Source of the DNA: Limnephilus marmoratus
Lineage: Eukaryota; Arthropoda; Insecta; Trichoptera; Limnephilidae
Reading direction: 5' to 3'
Assembly (NCBI GenBank): GCA_917880885.1
Contig: OU862917.1
Span: forward strand, 33,034,104-33,098,103
DNA length: 64,000 bases
Below, one piece after another: positions 29,466 through 40,739 of the stretch. Every line of letters begins with the position of its first letter. The stretch's first letter is position 1. The position numbers and the translations under genes are program-made. The notes beneath the pieces were generated by a model that was given only the letters and a program-made list of their open reading frames with translations, was not told where the DNA came from and ran no database searches.

Positions 29466-30110
29466 TGTGTGTAGCGGCTACTTAACCCGCTCTGCGAAAT
29501 TTACCGCAGCGCCACTGAAGTCCACGGAATTCGCTGGAAGAACATACCTACAGCGATACATCTACCTACCCGCGAGTACAGTAACGTAGTAGAAATGATA
29601 ATCCGCCACCTACGCGAAAGAGCTAGAACGTCTGGCTGTACCAAACAAGTGCCCTCAGAAAGTTCGAGCGATTTCTCACCTTTGCGTGAGTTCACCGCAT
29701 TACCTACTGCGAGACTAATTACGTGCCACGGGTATATAAGCCGCGCTCGCTTGCTCGGAGCCAGTCAGTCAGTACCTCAGTATTCATTCATCGGCCGGGC
29801 GAGCAACACAGAACTAGCAGTGTCGCGACTAAGTACCTGCCCGCGCGGGGCACGGGCCTCGCGCAGTCAACAGTGAACATCATATCAAGCGTGACTTCAG
29901 GAACATCTTTATAGCACCTTCGAGGCACTTCTCCAACTACCATCTCGACATGAGATGGCAATCATCATCCTGCAACGAGCAGCAACCACAACCGGCAACG
30001 CGCCATCATCCAGCATCCTGCAACGAGCAGCAGTGGAGGTAATCCACCTCTTACCCGCCCTGGTATAAGTAACTGATGGTTACTCCTTCAAGGCTCTCGC
30101 AAGATTCTAA
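29466..30110 (+). mobile_element. LTR, left part (split by R1-like LINE)
   Basis: Begins TGTGTGTAGCGG and has a TATA box (GGGTATATAAGCC, 29731-29743) with initiator-like CAGTCAGTCAGT about 30 bp downstream. A GC-rich leader carries repeated CATCCTGCAACGAGCAGCA blocks (near 29968 and 30014). It stops at the poly(T) of the inserted LINE. Open frames here (29595-29876 and others) are probably not genes. Confidence 0.55.
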
Positions 30111-33100
30111 TTTTTTTTGTTAAACGAAGCTACATTTATTTATTTTGAACGAATCTAGACCTCCAGTGTCCATGCATACGTTGTTAGTAAGCAGTATGCA
30201 AGTGCTTAACAGGAAAACTAAATGCACAAAATAGGTTAGTAAGACAAAGATAAATTAAACAAGGCAAAAGAAAAAAAACTCATTCATGAGGCTCCATGAG
30301 GCGGCATTGCATCTGTAAAAAACCTGCAAGCACATGCATAAAATAGAGAACATAAGTAATACAATAAATCTCAAATCAATTGGCAAGTACCAACAAAATA
30401 TGTAAATGGCTTTCGGTCTGACCATAAACTACACTTAGCTTCCGTGTCCCTTAGCCAACCACTCAGTGAAGCCTCAAAGAATGTTAACTGAATATTTGGG
30501 GTAAAATACCCGAAGACTAAAAGAAAATTCAGCGTTGGGTAGTCAGAGGCAGGACAAAGGACAGTCAAGGTTGTCTGATCAAACCTCAAGCCTTCACATG
30601 TCATTGGGGGAGGCGCAGGTAGATTTGAAAAGGATCTGCAAAATTAATTATTTAACTAAAGATGAAGCAGGGACAAGGTCCAGCACCCCCCCATATGGGG
30701 ATAGGGGAAAAAAAAATATATATAAAAAAAAAATTGAGTTCAGTTCATCCAGTAAAACATTTAAACAGTTAAAAACAAACAAAACAAAACAAGGAACATG
30801 GTATAAATTAACAGGTAGTATAGTAATTATTAACAAAACAAATCGCAAGGCAATTATATACATTTTTCAAAATATAGTGAACAAAATAACATAATGCAAA
30901 TGTAAAATATATCACATAACTTATAATATATAATAAAATAAATGTTAATAAAATAAAATAAATAACATATTACAGAATCACATAAATCATAACAATTAAA
31001 TCCAAGCGGTAAGTGTAAAGTAATCATGAAGATTGTCCATGAATTCAGAAGCAAAATACACCTGGTATCTAAGTTGTTTTACAGCTACTCAGCGACTCTA
31101 AGAACAGGCCATCTCTCAACCCAAACTTTCGTGAATTTCTTCAGGCACTCAATGTTCACCTTATTCGAGACGAGATCTGTATTCCAAGCAGGTCTCGTAA
31201 TAACTTGTAAACCATCAATCATTTCGTCTCGAGCATCCGTCAAAATCTCACAGTGCCACAAAATGTGCTCGGCTGTTTGGTCGGTATCACCACAAGCGCA
31301 ATTGGGATGGGATGATAGAGCCAATCTGTGAAGTCTACCTCTAAACTCCCCACGCCCAGAAAGCAATTGGGTAATATGGTGGTCCATTAAAACATATGCC
31401 CCTTCCATTCTGATTTTAACTGATGGAAAGAAGGAGAAGGTCCATCTTCCCATATTCGATCTATCCCATCTCATCTGCCATTCACTCAGCGTTTTTCTTC
31501 TCATCATCTTTAGAAGTTCAAGGAGAGGCACTGCTCCACCAGGTATTAATTGAACACCAAGGTGATTTACAGGTCTTCCTCTTTTCAGACACTTCTTTGT
31601 CAAAACTTCCCTAATTTCTAAATCAATTGGCAAAATGCCGGCCAAAATTGGCAAAGCATCCGATGAAACTGTTCTGTAGGCTCCTGAAAGCGCCAGTAAG
31701 GGGATTCGCTGGCCCCTCTTAAGCGCTGAATGAATAAGTGAATTACTCAGTCGATGTTCCCATACACATGCACCATATGAAACTTGTGCCACATATACGC
31801 ATCTATATAATAGACGGAGCGCAGGGAAACGTAAACCCCATTCAGCAGTTGAGATTCTTCTCAGTTTTAAGAAGAGAGCCTGGGCCTTACTAGAAACGCT
31901 TTTAACGTGAGTCAAGAACGAGGAGGATCTGTCTAATGTAACGCCTAAATATTTAGTACTCTCTACAAAACGGATTGCAGTATCTCCCATTTTTATGAAA
32001 GGGTTTCTACCTCTACTGAGGGAGCCTTTCATAAGGAGACCCACGGTCTTATGAGGAGCAAAAGTCAGTCTGTTTTCCTTTCCCCAGTTAAGAATCATAT
32101 TCAAACCTTCTTCAGCTTTATTTTCAACTTCTTTTCTACTGTCCCCAGAGACCAAATACAATTTGTCGTCTGCGTAATCAATCGCAATAGTGCCTTCAGG
32201 TAAGGGTAACCTGGAGGAGTCATCGAATAAAATATTCCAGAAATCCGGTGCAAGGGGAGAACCTTGGGGACAACCCATGTCCACATCTCTTTCAATGATG
32301 CAATCACCAAAAGAAATTATAATTTTTCTATCTTTAAAATAATCGCAAGATATTTTAAAAAGTTTTCTTGGACAATTGCGATTTTTTAATTTAGTCAAAA
32401 TCATCTCCCACCATGCATTATCGAAGGCACCAGTTATATCTAAGAAGATACCGATTACGTACCTCTTTGTGCAGACCTTCACCCAGTCAAGCGCAGTCAT
32501 AATGGCGTGCTCCGTGGACTTACCTGGGACAAATCCATATTGATGTTCATATGATGGTGTTAATGTTTCTCGTAGACGATTTTGAATATTTTTTTCCAGA
32601 ATTTTCCCCAATACAGGAAGAAGTGTTATTGGTCGATAAGCTTTAACATCAGTCCTTTCTTTGTCGTTCCCTTTAGGTATGATCCTGAGCACGCCCTTCT
32701 TCCATACAGAAGGGAAAACTCCCCTTCTCATACACGTTTCCATAACCTGAAAGAGTTCTTCCTTGGCATGGATCCATACATACCTCACAATTATACTATT
32801 CAATTTATCATGCCCTGGTGCCTTTCTAGGACTCAAACCCTTAATTATAATTTCTATTTCAGCTCTAGTTATTTTAGAATTTCTTTCCTCCTGGGAGAGG
32901 ATTAGAGGAATTCGTGATTGATTTCTAATCTGTTGGTGGTGGTCGCTTTCCCCAATTACTGAATCTAGGGGAACTAACTTTCCCAGAAGTGTATTGAGAG
33001 TAGTCACCACGTTAATACTCTCAACGTTCCCGTTATCATTGTCGATAACACTAGATAAAAACCGATCAGAACCTTTACCCGTTTTTTCAATGGCACTACG

Positions 33101-33424
33101 AATATCCCATGGGTTAGAGTTACCAACATCTTTAACCCAATTATGCCAAGCAGCTCGTTTAGCCAAAAGTACAGCCGATTTGAAAGCTTTACGAGAGCTA
33201 TTAAGTTGTCTCCTGAGGGTGGATGTCTCCTCCTCCGTACACCCAACCCGTCTAGAGACACCTAAAGCTCTGTAAGCTCTCTTAAAGGTGCCTTTTAACA
33301 AAGTCAGCTCATTCGACCACCACGGAGACCTAATAATCGTCTTCGGGTTTGTTCTTCCCAGAGCCGATTCAGCGGCTGATACTACGGCCGCGTTGAAAAA
33401 ATTCCCCAAATTGTCCGGATCTCT
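30111..33424 (-). mobile_element. 5'-truncated R1-clade LINE inserted in LTR
   Basis: Minus-strand element with poly(A) tail (poly(T) 30111-30118), a ~970-bp 3' UTR and an ORF2 starting in the endonuclease-RT linker. Both flanks are LTR sequence: GCAACGAGCAGCA and GGCAACGCGCC blocks occur on each side. No clear target duplication was found. Confidence 0.85.
31085..33424 (-). CDS. R1-clade LINE ORF2, RT and C-terminal zinc motif
   Basis: About 780 uninterrupted codons. The endonuclease is missing. The frame begins in the linker (SPWWSNELTLLKGTFKRAYR), then RT: HDKLNSIIVRYVW, YRPITLLPVLGKILEKNI, QYGFVPGKSTEHAI, motif A GIFLDITGAFDNAWW, motif B GCPQGSPLAPDFWNILFD, catalytic IDYADDKLYLV. The C-terminus has CACGDTDQTAEHILWHC, the C-X-C...H-X4-C motif characteristic of R1-type elements. 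A chance ATG at 33466 precedes it, but those first ~14 codons are antisense LTR. The frame is intact although the copy cannot be autonomous without endonuclease and ORF1. Confidence 0.9.
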   Translation of the reverse strand, partial: RDPDNLGNFFNAAVVSAAESALGRTNPKTIIRSPWWSNELTLLKGTFKRAYRALGVSRRVGCTEEETSTLRRQLNSSRKAFKSAVLLAKRAAWHNWVKDVGNSNPWDIRSAIEKTGKGSDRFLSSVIDNDNGNVESINVVTTLNTLLGKLVPLDSVIGESDHHQQIRNQSRIPLILSQEERNSKITRAEIEIIIKGLSPRKAPGHDKLNSIIVRYVWIHAKEELFQVMETCMRRGVFPSVWKKGVLRIIPKGNDKERTDVKAYRPITLLPVLGKILEKNIQNRLRETLTPSYEHQYGFVPGKSTEHAIMTALDWVKVCTKRYVIGIFLDITGAFDNAWWEMILTKLKNRNCPRKLFKISCDYFKDRKIIISFGDCIIERDVDMGCPQGSPLAPDFWNILFDDSSRLPLPEGTIAIDYADDKLYLVSGDSRKEVENKAEEGLNMILNWGKENRLTFAPHKTVGLLMKGSLSRGRNPFIKMGDTAIRFVESTKYLGVTLDRSSSFLTHVKSVSSKAQALFLKLRRISTAEWGLRFPALRLLYRCVYVAQVSYGACVWEHRLSNSLIHSALKRGQRIPLLALSGAYRTVSSDALPILAGILPIDLEIREVLTKKCLKRGRPVNHLGVQLIPGGAVPLLELLKMMRRKTLSEWQMRWDRSNMGRWTFSFFPSVKIRMEGAYVLMDHHITQLLSGRGEFRGRLHRLALSSHPNCACGDTDQTAEHILWHCEILTDARDEMIDGLQVITRPAWNTDLVSNKVNIECLKKFTKVWVERWPVLRVAE

Positions 33425-33880
33425 AGCAACGAGCAGCAACAACAGGCAACGCGCCAGCATCCTCATCGCCTCTCAAGGTTCCTTCCTGCGTCACGTGTGT
33501 GCTCCGACCCACTGGACACACAGCCGCCAATACCTCGTCAACGCGACGACGGCCATCGCCTGGACCAAGGTCACGTCTACACCGCCACGGTGTAGGCCAA
33601 CACGCCGGCTTCCTGAAGACCTGTGATCTTCACCGCCGTAGTGTCCTGACCTTCATCTTCACATCATCGCGCAGCAGCATCACTACTGTCACTCCGCTCC
33701 CGCTCCGCATCGACCTCCGCTACGTAGCCACAATAAAGACCGACTCACACACCGACTGCACGCCTTTCATTTCTCTCTACCGATCAGGACCGCTCCCTCA
33801 TGTGTGTACTTAAAAGCAAATGATTAAAATATAAGGTGGTAACTGGTGTTTGCCTTTCATATTATAATCCTACGTACACA
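33425..33880 (+). mobile_element. LTR, right part
   Basis: Resumes with GCAACGAGCAGCAACAACAG, has CACAATAAAGACCG (poly(A) signal) near 33730, and ends GTACACA near 33880, which with the left part gives a TGT...ACA element of about 1.1 kb without the LINE. No internal retrotransposon genes are adjacent, so a solo LTR is likely. A flanking duplication could not be confirmed. Confidence 0.5.
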
Positions 33881-34480
33881 TTTTATATAGTGAGTGCGCA
33901 GATCCAGGTGTGGTTCTCTCCAGATAGTCTGCAGTCAGGTTGTAAGGTTGAGCTGCTTTATAGGCTTCCTTCTGTTCCACACCATGGAACGGTACAATGA
34001 GATGATAGAGATTGAGGTATTTTGAGGTTATCCTTGTGTACTAAAAAACACTTGTGTTGTGATACTGGATGTTTGCAACTGTTTATTCTTGTGAATAATT
34101 TTGTACAGAGATTCTGGTCTGAGCACTTGACTGGCAACAATAATTGAGACTAATTAAGTAACAGAAGTGAAAGACGGTTTGATTTAATGCTAAACAAGCA
34201 GAGTTTAGACAATCGAGAAGAGAGAATGTTAATAAGAATGACAAGACACGCCATTTATAGACAAAGAAAGAGAAAGTTTGATGCGCCACAGACAAAAGAG
34301 ATTTTAGACAAGACATTTTATGGCGATATTTTAGTAAGAGGTAGCATAGATGCGAAAGTTTACGATAAAGGGCTCTACACATCGAGATTCGAATAAATGA
34401 TAAGTAAATGTTCAGTGCTACATGAATTTAAAAATGAAATAGGACAATCACAACATACAACATCCAACAGTGAGAACAGA
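33881..34480. other. Unclassified, one small ORF
   Basis: Contains a 69-codon plus frame at 34187-34396 (basic, RQRKRKFDAPQ; no recognised domain), with no visible promoter or partner. The rest has no repeat boundaries or motifs. Confidence 0.35.
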
Positions 34481-37400
34481 AACAATAAAGTAAAATAAAA
34501 TAAACAATTAATACCTGATTATTACTGTTTGCTTAGCATAGTTATTAAAATAATAGGTATATATATATACTTATAACTGATGTTTACATTGCATATTGAT
34601 AAGCCCACATATATATGTACATATTTTGTATAAATATTAATAAAAAAGAGACTCTTCTATATAAAGAAAAAAATAAAATATCCAATTAAAACATAAGATT
34701 AACAGCTGCTTGGTTAGCTTTCTAATTTTAAAAGTAATAGGTAGATACATACATACACATAATAACAAAGATTTAGTTTGTGTTTGATTTCATTTTTTGT
34801 GTAGTAAAAGTTCACTCTCCTTTCTCCCTAATTGTTGAAACCAAGTAGTGGTCAATTTACAAAGAACACCTGTGCTATCCTTTTTCCAATGATCAGGCAT
34901 GAAGTTGTATAGGTTTGGACCTAAGAAAGAGAAGTGTCTTTGAGCGAGAGATGTTTTGGTTGTGGAAGTTACAATAGGATTTCTCCGTGAGTGTCGGGTG
35001 TCGTGAGAGTGGTTAATAGATGGGTAGAGGTGGCTTTGTTTATGAGTGTTTAAAATTAATTTTCTCGTGTACAGTTGTCTAACATCTAGAACTTGTAAGT
35101 CTTGAAATAGTGCATCACTGTGATATCTAAATGGTTTTTTGAGGATTACCCTTAGTGATTTTTGAGCTTTTGCTAATTTGTCCAAAACAGTTTTTGCACA
35201 TCCACCCTAACCTAAGGATGCATAGTATAAATGTGACCCACACATAGCATCATAGGTGAGTTAATTATTTTTAACGTAAGGTGTTTCTGATTGCCATAAA
35301 CATGTACATTAGCTTTTTAACCTTTGTGGTGACTAGATCCACGTGACCGTCCCATCTAAGATATTTGTCTAATAAAACACCAAGGTATTTTATGCTGTCA
35401 ACGCATTCTAATTTATAACAATTTGCAGGTATATGAGTCGGTGCATTTATGTACGAAAATATTATATGCTTCCTTGGGTTTGACGGCTTCTGTCGCACTA
35501 AATCGTATAAATTTTGTTTTTTCCGAATTGAGTGATAACAGATTACAGTCTAACCAAAGTTTTAGCTGTTTTATTCCATCCTCTGCTTTACAGTGTACAT
35601 CGTTCCATGTTCTTCCTTAAAATATTAAGACAGTATCATCTGCAAACGTTATAATGTGATTAAAAAAATTGCTGTTTTCAAATCATATATATAAATACTG
35701 AACAAAATAGGTCCTAAGGTACTCCCTTGGGGTACACCAAATTCTACAAGGGCCGGATCACTAATAGTATCGTTAATTTTAACTATTTGGTATCTGTCAG
35801 CTAAGTAACTACCCATCCATTTGTGTAGCTGTCCCTGAATACCTATAGCCTTTAGTTTTTTTAGTAGTATTTTATGCGAAATGGTATCAAAAGCTTTGGC
35901 AAGATCTAAGAAGAGAGCAATAAACTTATTTCCCCGGTCAATATTATTAGAAATAATATCTGCCAGTTTAGCAATTGCATTTTCTGTTCCTAGACCTGGG
36001 TCGAAAGCCGAACTGGTTGTTAGATAAGATTTTATGAATTTCTAGGTAGAGGGTGAGACGATTTTTTACGATTTTATAAATAATTTTTGAGAACGAGTTG
36101 AGCAGAGATATTGGCCGATAATTATGTATATCCGATTTGATTCCATTTTTGTGATTCAATATAACAGCTGATTGCTTTAGGTGGTTTGGGAATATGCCCG
36201 TCTTGAAACTAAGATTACAAATATATGCAGTAGGATTCGCTACGAGTGGTTTTAATACTTTCAGCAGATTTGAGGAAATTTTGTCTGGACCACAGGCATT
36301 AGATAACTTAAGCTCATCTATCATTTTCATGACTTCATTGGGCGTTGTTTGAATCTCGTCTGTTTTATGATTAAGAACATTTGTAGGTATGTTGGCTAGT
36401 TCAGATTCAGTTTTCGGACATTTTTAAAGGATTTTATTTGCGAGAGAGGCTCCTACTAAAGTGTAATAGTGATTAGCAAAATTAGCCATCAATTCGGGGT
36501 TAGTAGTACTTGTATTTTTTAATATCCAATGATTGTATGAAAGACGATTTGCTGTTTTTTGTTTTGGTAATTTTACGAAATATTTCCCAGAAATGTTTTG
36601 GAGTTATGGTATTTTCGTATATATATTTTTTGTAGAAATTTTATTTAGTGGAATTAATTAGTTTTTTACATAAGTTTCTATATTTCTTATATTTTTCTTG
36701 AACTAGAATATTATCTGATTGTCTTTTAGTATTTTTGTGAAGTTGATTACGTCTGTGGATGCCTTTGATTAGACCAGAGGTAATTCATGGCATGAGTTTA
36801 AATTGTTTGTTCGGTATAACTTTGTTAACAGTGTGATTAGATATGTAATATTGTGATAAATTGCTGCATTGCTTGGTCAGTGTCAGTCTGATCTATTACG
36901 TTTTGCCATTTTTCTGTAGACAGCTCCTCAATCAGTGCGTTGTAATTTATTTTAGAAATATATTTATTTTTAGAAAGAGAGGAAGGCTTATTTCTTAGGT
37001 CGAGCGCTGTGGTGTAATGATCTGAATTTGTTGTGTGTATAACAAACGAGTCCGTGAAATCAATGTTTTTAACATTGATGTGATCCAAGCAGGATTTAAA
37101 TGTACCTTGTACTCGAGTTGGGGTATCTATTATTGGAGTAAAGGCGTTTTCGGTGAGAAAACATAAATAATCTTCGGATTGGCGATGATTGTCTAGAATA
37201 GTATTAATATTTAAGTCTCCAATGATTATTTGATGTTCTGGGTTATCTGTGTTGTTAATGATAGAGTGAAGTGAATTTAGAAAGGAATCGATGTTGTGAA
37301 ATAATGGTGATCTATAGATTGCAAAAATACATAGGTTTTTGTTAAGCACAATTTTTAGACAATTAACTTGTGATAAAGTGAGTTCGTCAACTTGCGTCTG

Positions 37401-37740
37401 TATACCGTCCCTGACATAAATTACAATACCATCAGCTTTATTTATTATACTCGTTGTGTGGTACTCAGTATAATTTTGTATCTCTTTGGAGGTGAAGTAT
37501 TTATTAATCCAGCACTCAGTTAAAACTAGCATAATAAATGTGAAATGAAGTTTGTCCAGAAATACGAGAAAGTCATCAATGCTGGTATTGCAATGCTGGT
37601 ATCAATGCTTCTTATGTTCTGGTGAATAATTTTCAGACCGTATGATTCCCAACAATATTTATTCATGTCTTTAGGATTGTCAACCATATTTTTGATACAT
37701 GTGAGCAAGGTTTCTTCGGGTCTATCAAACTATAATTAGT
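34481..37740 (-). pseudogene. Decayed LINE ORF2 (endonuclease + RT)
   Basis: Minus strand, 5' to 3': endonuclease 37532-36837 with LTECWI, IIGDLNIN and TNSDHYTTALD. A decayed linker follows. RT starts at 36330 with ACGPDKISSNLLK, NYRPISLLNSFSKIIY and NNQFGFRPRSR, then frameshifts. Decayed sequence near 35950-35700 holds the motif A-C region. Next come DSIKYLGVLLDKYLRWDGHVD (near 35395) and a C-terminal frame 35185-34790 (KAQKSLRVILKKPFRY, LDVRQLYTRKLI). Several frameshifts and stops make it dead. It is the same family as the plus-strand copy at 43.7-44.8 kb, with which it shares the C-terminal region. The 3' UTR occupies 34481-34789. Confidence 0.85.
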
Positions 37741-37870
37741 TAAACTATATTAAAAAATAATCACAAAAAAAAATTCTTCTGCAAAACTGAAAATTGCAGT
37801 AAACGGAGTTAAAAAAATAAGCAAAAATAGACTGATTATAAACTGCCCCAAAAAAAATTATGCTTTAGTA

Positions 37871-38463
37871 TTGTCAAAAGAGATTAACGAAAATCTTCGT
37901 AACATCCAAGCTGAAGAAGTAAAGAAGAGAAAACCTAGGATCATTCTAAAAGGACTACATGAATATATTCAAGATGATGATATAGTACCAAACCTAATTG
38001 CACAGAACCCGGACCTGGAGGAAATGTTAAAAATGAATCCTGACTTGGACTCCCTAAAAATGTTAAAAACATTTAAAACTTGATATTCAAAAAATGTGTC
38101 CTGGAAACTAGTGGCAGTATGAGACAATTACTACTGTATAAACAAAAAGTTAACAGCAGCTACCAGAGGGTTAAGGTGGAGGACAGCAAAGTATTGACGC
38201 AATGTTTCCATTGCCTTCGATTCGGTCACACTTCGCTCCGATGTCTGGATAAAATAAATGCCGCTACATGCAGTCACTGCTCTGGAAACCACAACTTTCA
38301 ACAATGTACCAACAAGAACTCCGATCCTATATGTAATAATTGTTCTTTTTAAAACAAAAACTACAAACTAAGTTATAACACTAATCACAAAGCATCCAGC
38401 ATTAAATGTCTATATCGTGCTAAAATGCTTAGAATCGCTCAAGACAAAATCGACTTTTCGTAA
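37871..38463 (+). pseudogene. LINE ORF1 (gag-like) with zinc knuckles, frameshifted
   Basis: First frame: VKKRKPRIILKGLHEYIQDD (gag-like region) to a stop at 38083. The next frame overlaps and carries CFHCLRFGHTSLRC (C-X2-C-X4-H-X4-C), CSHCSGNHNFQQC and CNNC, the knuckle series of Jockey-type ORF1. A stop at 38350 precedes NYKLSYNTNHKASSIKC. One frameshift and at least one stop make it non-functional. Such proteins bind element RNA for assembly. Confidence 0.8.
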
Positions 38464-39039
38464 AGTAAGTAGAAGTATGATACATAAGTAACTATTCACG
38501 TACTAATTACCCGCATTATATATTTACACTGCATAAATGATTTTAACATGCAAACTAAAATAAATATTATTGCTACGTACATTTAATACATCTTACTATT
38601 ATTACGAAAATATTTGACCATGTCAAATACAACTATTACAGGTCGTTCTATGAATATTTTTTTCACTAAATGTAAATTTGCGATAAATATGTATTTTATA
38701 TTGAGAGTTTTTGTTAATACTTTTTATTACTGTTGTTAATATGCATAACTCGAAGAACACTTTTTCTCCTAAAATAAATTTTTTCTCCTACAATTACATT
38801 TTCAACAATACGATAATGTCAAAATCAATATTTTATTATTCTATACTCTTAAAATACTTCTATGTCTGACTCATTATTTAAAGATATAGATTCATCTTTC
38901 AAGATTTCGGAAGATATTTGTTTATCTAGTGTCGAATGTAATAACATACTATTAGAAATGAATCTCTTAAAATCTTTAACAATCCTTCACTTTAATATGA
39001 GAAGTGTCCGTAAAAATTTTGATCATTTCACATATTTTT

Positions 39040-39101
39040 GGTGGAGGAGGCAGAGTGGGAACCCCCTAATACCACGCGAGCGAAGCCGCGGGAAAAGCTA
39101 G
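39040..39101 (+). mobile_element. Helitron 3' terminal fragment in LINE
   Basis: CACGCGAGCGAAGCCGCGGG followed by AAAAGCTAG before host T (39102) is a Helitron-type 3' end. Only about 60 bp is recognisable. The element's 5' end was not identified. It replaces the LINE's missing endonuclease segment. Confidence 0.6.
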
Positions 39102-40500
39102 TAAGCATATAAAATCCTCCTCTTCCATTATAAAATACTCTCCAAATACTAAATTTAAAAAATTAATACCGTGGATCACCCAAGGAATCAAAATCTCAAT
39201 TAGACATAAAGAAAAAATTTACAAGGAACATAAAAAAATTCCAGAAAACTATAAACTATACGAATATTTTTAAAAATTCAGAAATAAACTATGTTACATT
39301 ATCCGGAAAACCAAAGAAGATTTCTATAAAGAAAAAATCAATATTCCTGGCAACAATAATAAAAAGGTATGGCTAACTATCAATGAAATTATCAATAAAA
39401 AACCAAAAAAAAAATCTAACGTAAACAAAATCACAGATATTGATAACAAAATTTACAATGTAAACACGGATCCAATGAAATGTGGAAATATTTTTAATAA
39501 TTATTTTGGATCAGTTGGTGAAAAATTAGCACTTAAAATTAAAAACATCGAAAATAATGAACTATATACATCGCCTTCAAATCCTTGTAACACCTTAACA
39601 CAATTCCAACGAACTAACGCTGATGAAATCAAACATACTATTAATCAATTAAAAGGTAATTCTTCCCCCGGTTATGACAATATTTCGGTTAAAATTCTTA
39701 AAAAAAATTCTGATTCACTTTGCAAACCATTGGCATACATCATAAATACAAGTTTCGAAAATAGCAACTTCCCAGTAAATTACAAAAAAACTATTACTCC
39801 TATTTTTAAATCCGGTGACCCCTTTCTTAGTAATAATTATAGGCCAATTTCTCTTACCTCAAATATTGCAAAAATATTTGAAAAATTGTAAAAAAACAGA
39901 TGTTTTAATTTATAAAAGAAAATAATATATTAAATGCACATCAATACGGTTTTAGAGAAAAATTGAGCACTCAAGATGCTATCGTAGACCTAACATCTGA
40001 AAATATAAATCTTTAGATAATAAAAAAAAATGTATTGGAATATTTGTCGACTTACGAAAAGCTTTTGACAGTATATCACATTCGAATCTTATCTCTAAAC
40101 TAAAGAAAATTGGTATAACCAATAATGCCTTAACGTGGATCGAAAATTACCTATTTCATAGAGAGCAATTTGTCAAATTAAATGGTTTTCTTAGCGATTC
40201 CCAAATCAGTAAATTTGGAATCCCGCTGGGAACAGTATTGGGACCAATTCATTTTATCATTTATGTTAATGATATTTTTAAACTCACCATAAAATCCAAA
40301 ATAATTAATATCTTACGCTGATGACACAGCAATTTTAGGTGAGGGATTAACGTGGAAAGAAACTCAGAGAACGGCGGAATCAGATATAAATTTAATTAAA
40401 AAATGGTTTGATCAAAATTTACTTTCTCTAAATACAGATAAAACTTTTGTAATTCCTTTCACTCTGACTAAAAATACTACCCCTGAAAATCTAAATATAT

Positions 40501-40521
40501 GTATACACTCATATAATTGTA
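40501..40521 (+). repeat. 21-bp target site duplication, left copy
   Basis: Identical to 43013-43033. The two copies bracket the 2,491-bp insertion. The sequence is part of the host LINE RT frame (codons for CIHSYNC). Confidence 0.9.
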
Positions 40522-40739
40522 CGATACGATACGATACGATACGATTGTACCACCCCAGCCAGGAGTACTCCTGTCCCGGTGAGACCGGTACACCAGGGGG
40601 CACTGATTTGTTAGGACTGGAACACATGCTCTGGGGATGGGAAGGAGGTTGGAGTTTAATCGACCGGTATACATGGCAACCTAATAAGCCAATATTGGAA
40701 TTTAGGATGGGCAGGAACAAAGGAATGGATCGAGCGTTA

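Larger units (their letters stand above)
38862..40521 (+). pseudogene. LINE ORF2, 5' and central part, broken
   Basis: Starts with LTILHFNMRSVRKNFDHF (endonuclease N-terminus), which is cut at about 39040. After a Helitron end the frame resumes in the linker (KLIPWITQGIKISIRHKEK) and RT: SPGYDNISVKILKK, NNYRPISLTSNIAKIFE, HQYGFREKLSTQDAI, IFVDLRKAFDSISH, FGIPLGTVLGPIHFIIYVND, YADDTAILGEG. Frameshifts and stops occur near 39270, 39890, 40010 and 40320. The core catalytic endonuclease motifs are absent. Confidence 0.82.

Noticed and set aside
33425..33466. Hydrophobic, signal-peptide-like N-terminus (leucine-rich) on the R1-like ORF
   Set aside because: These codons are antisense LTR sequence upstream of the LINE junction. 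The open frame is accidental.
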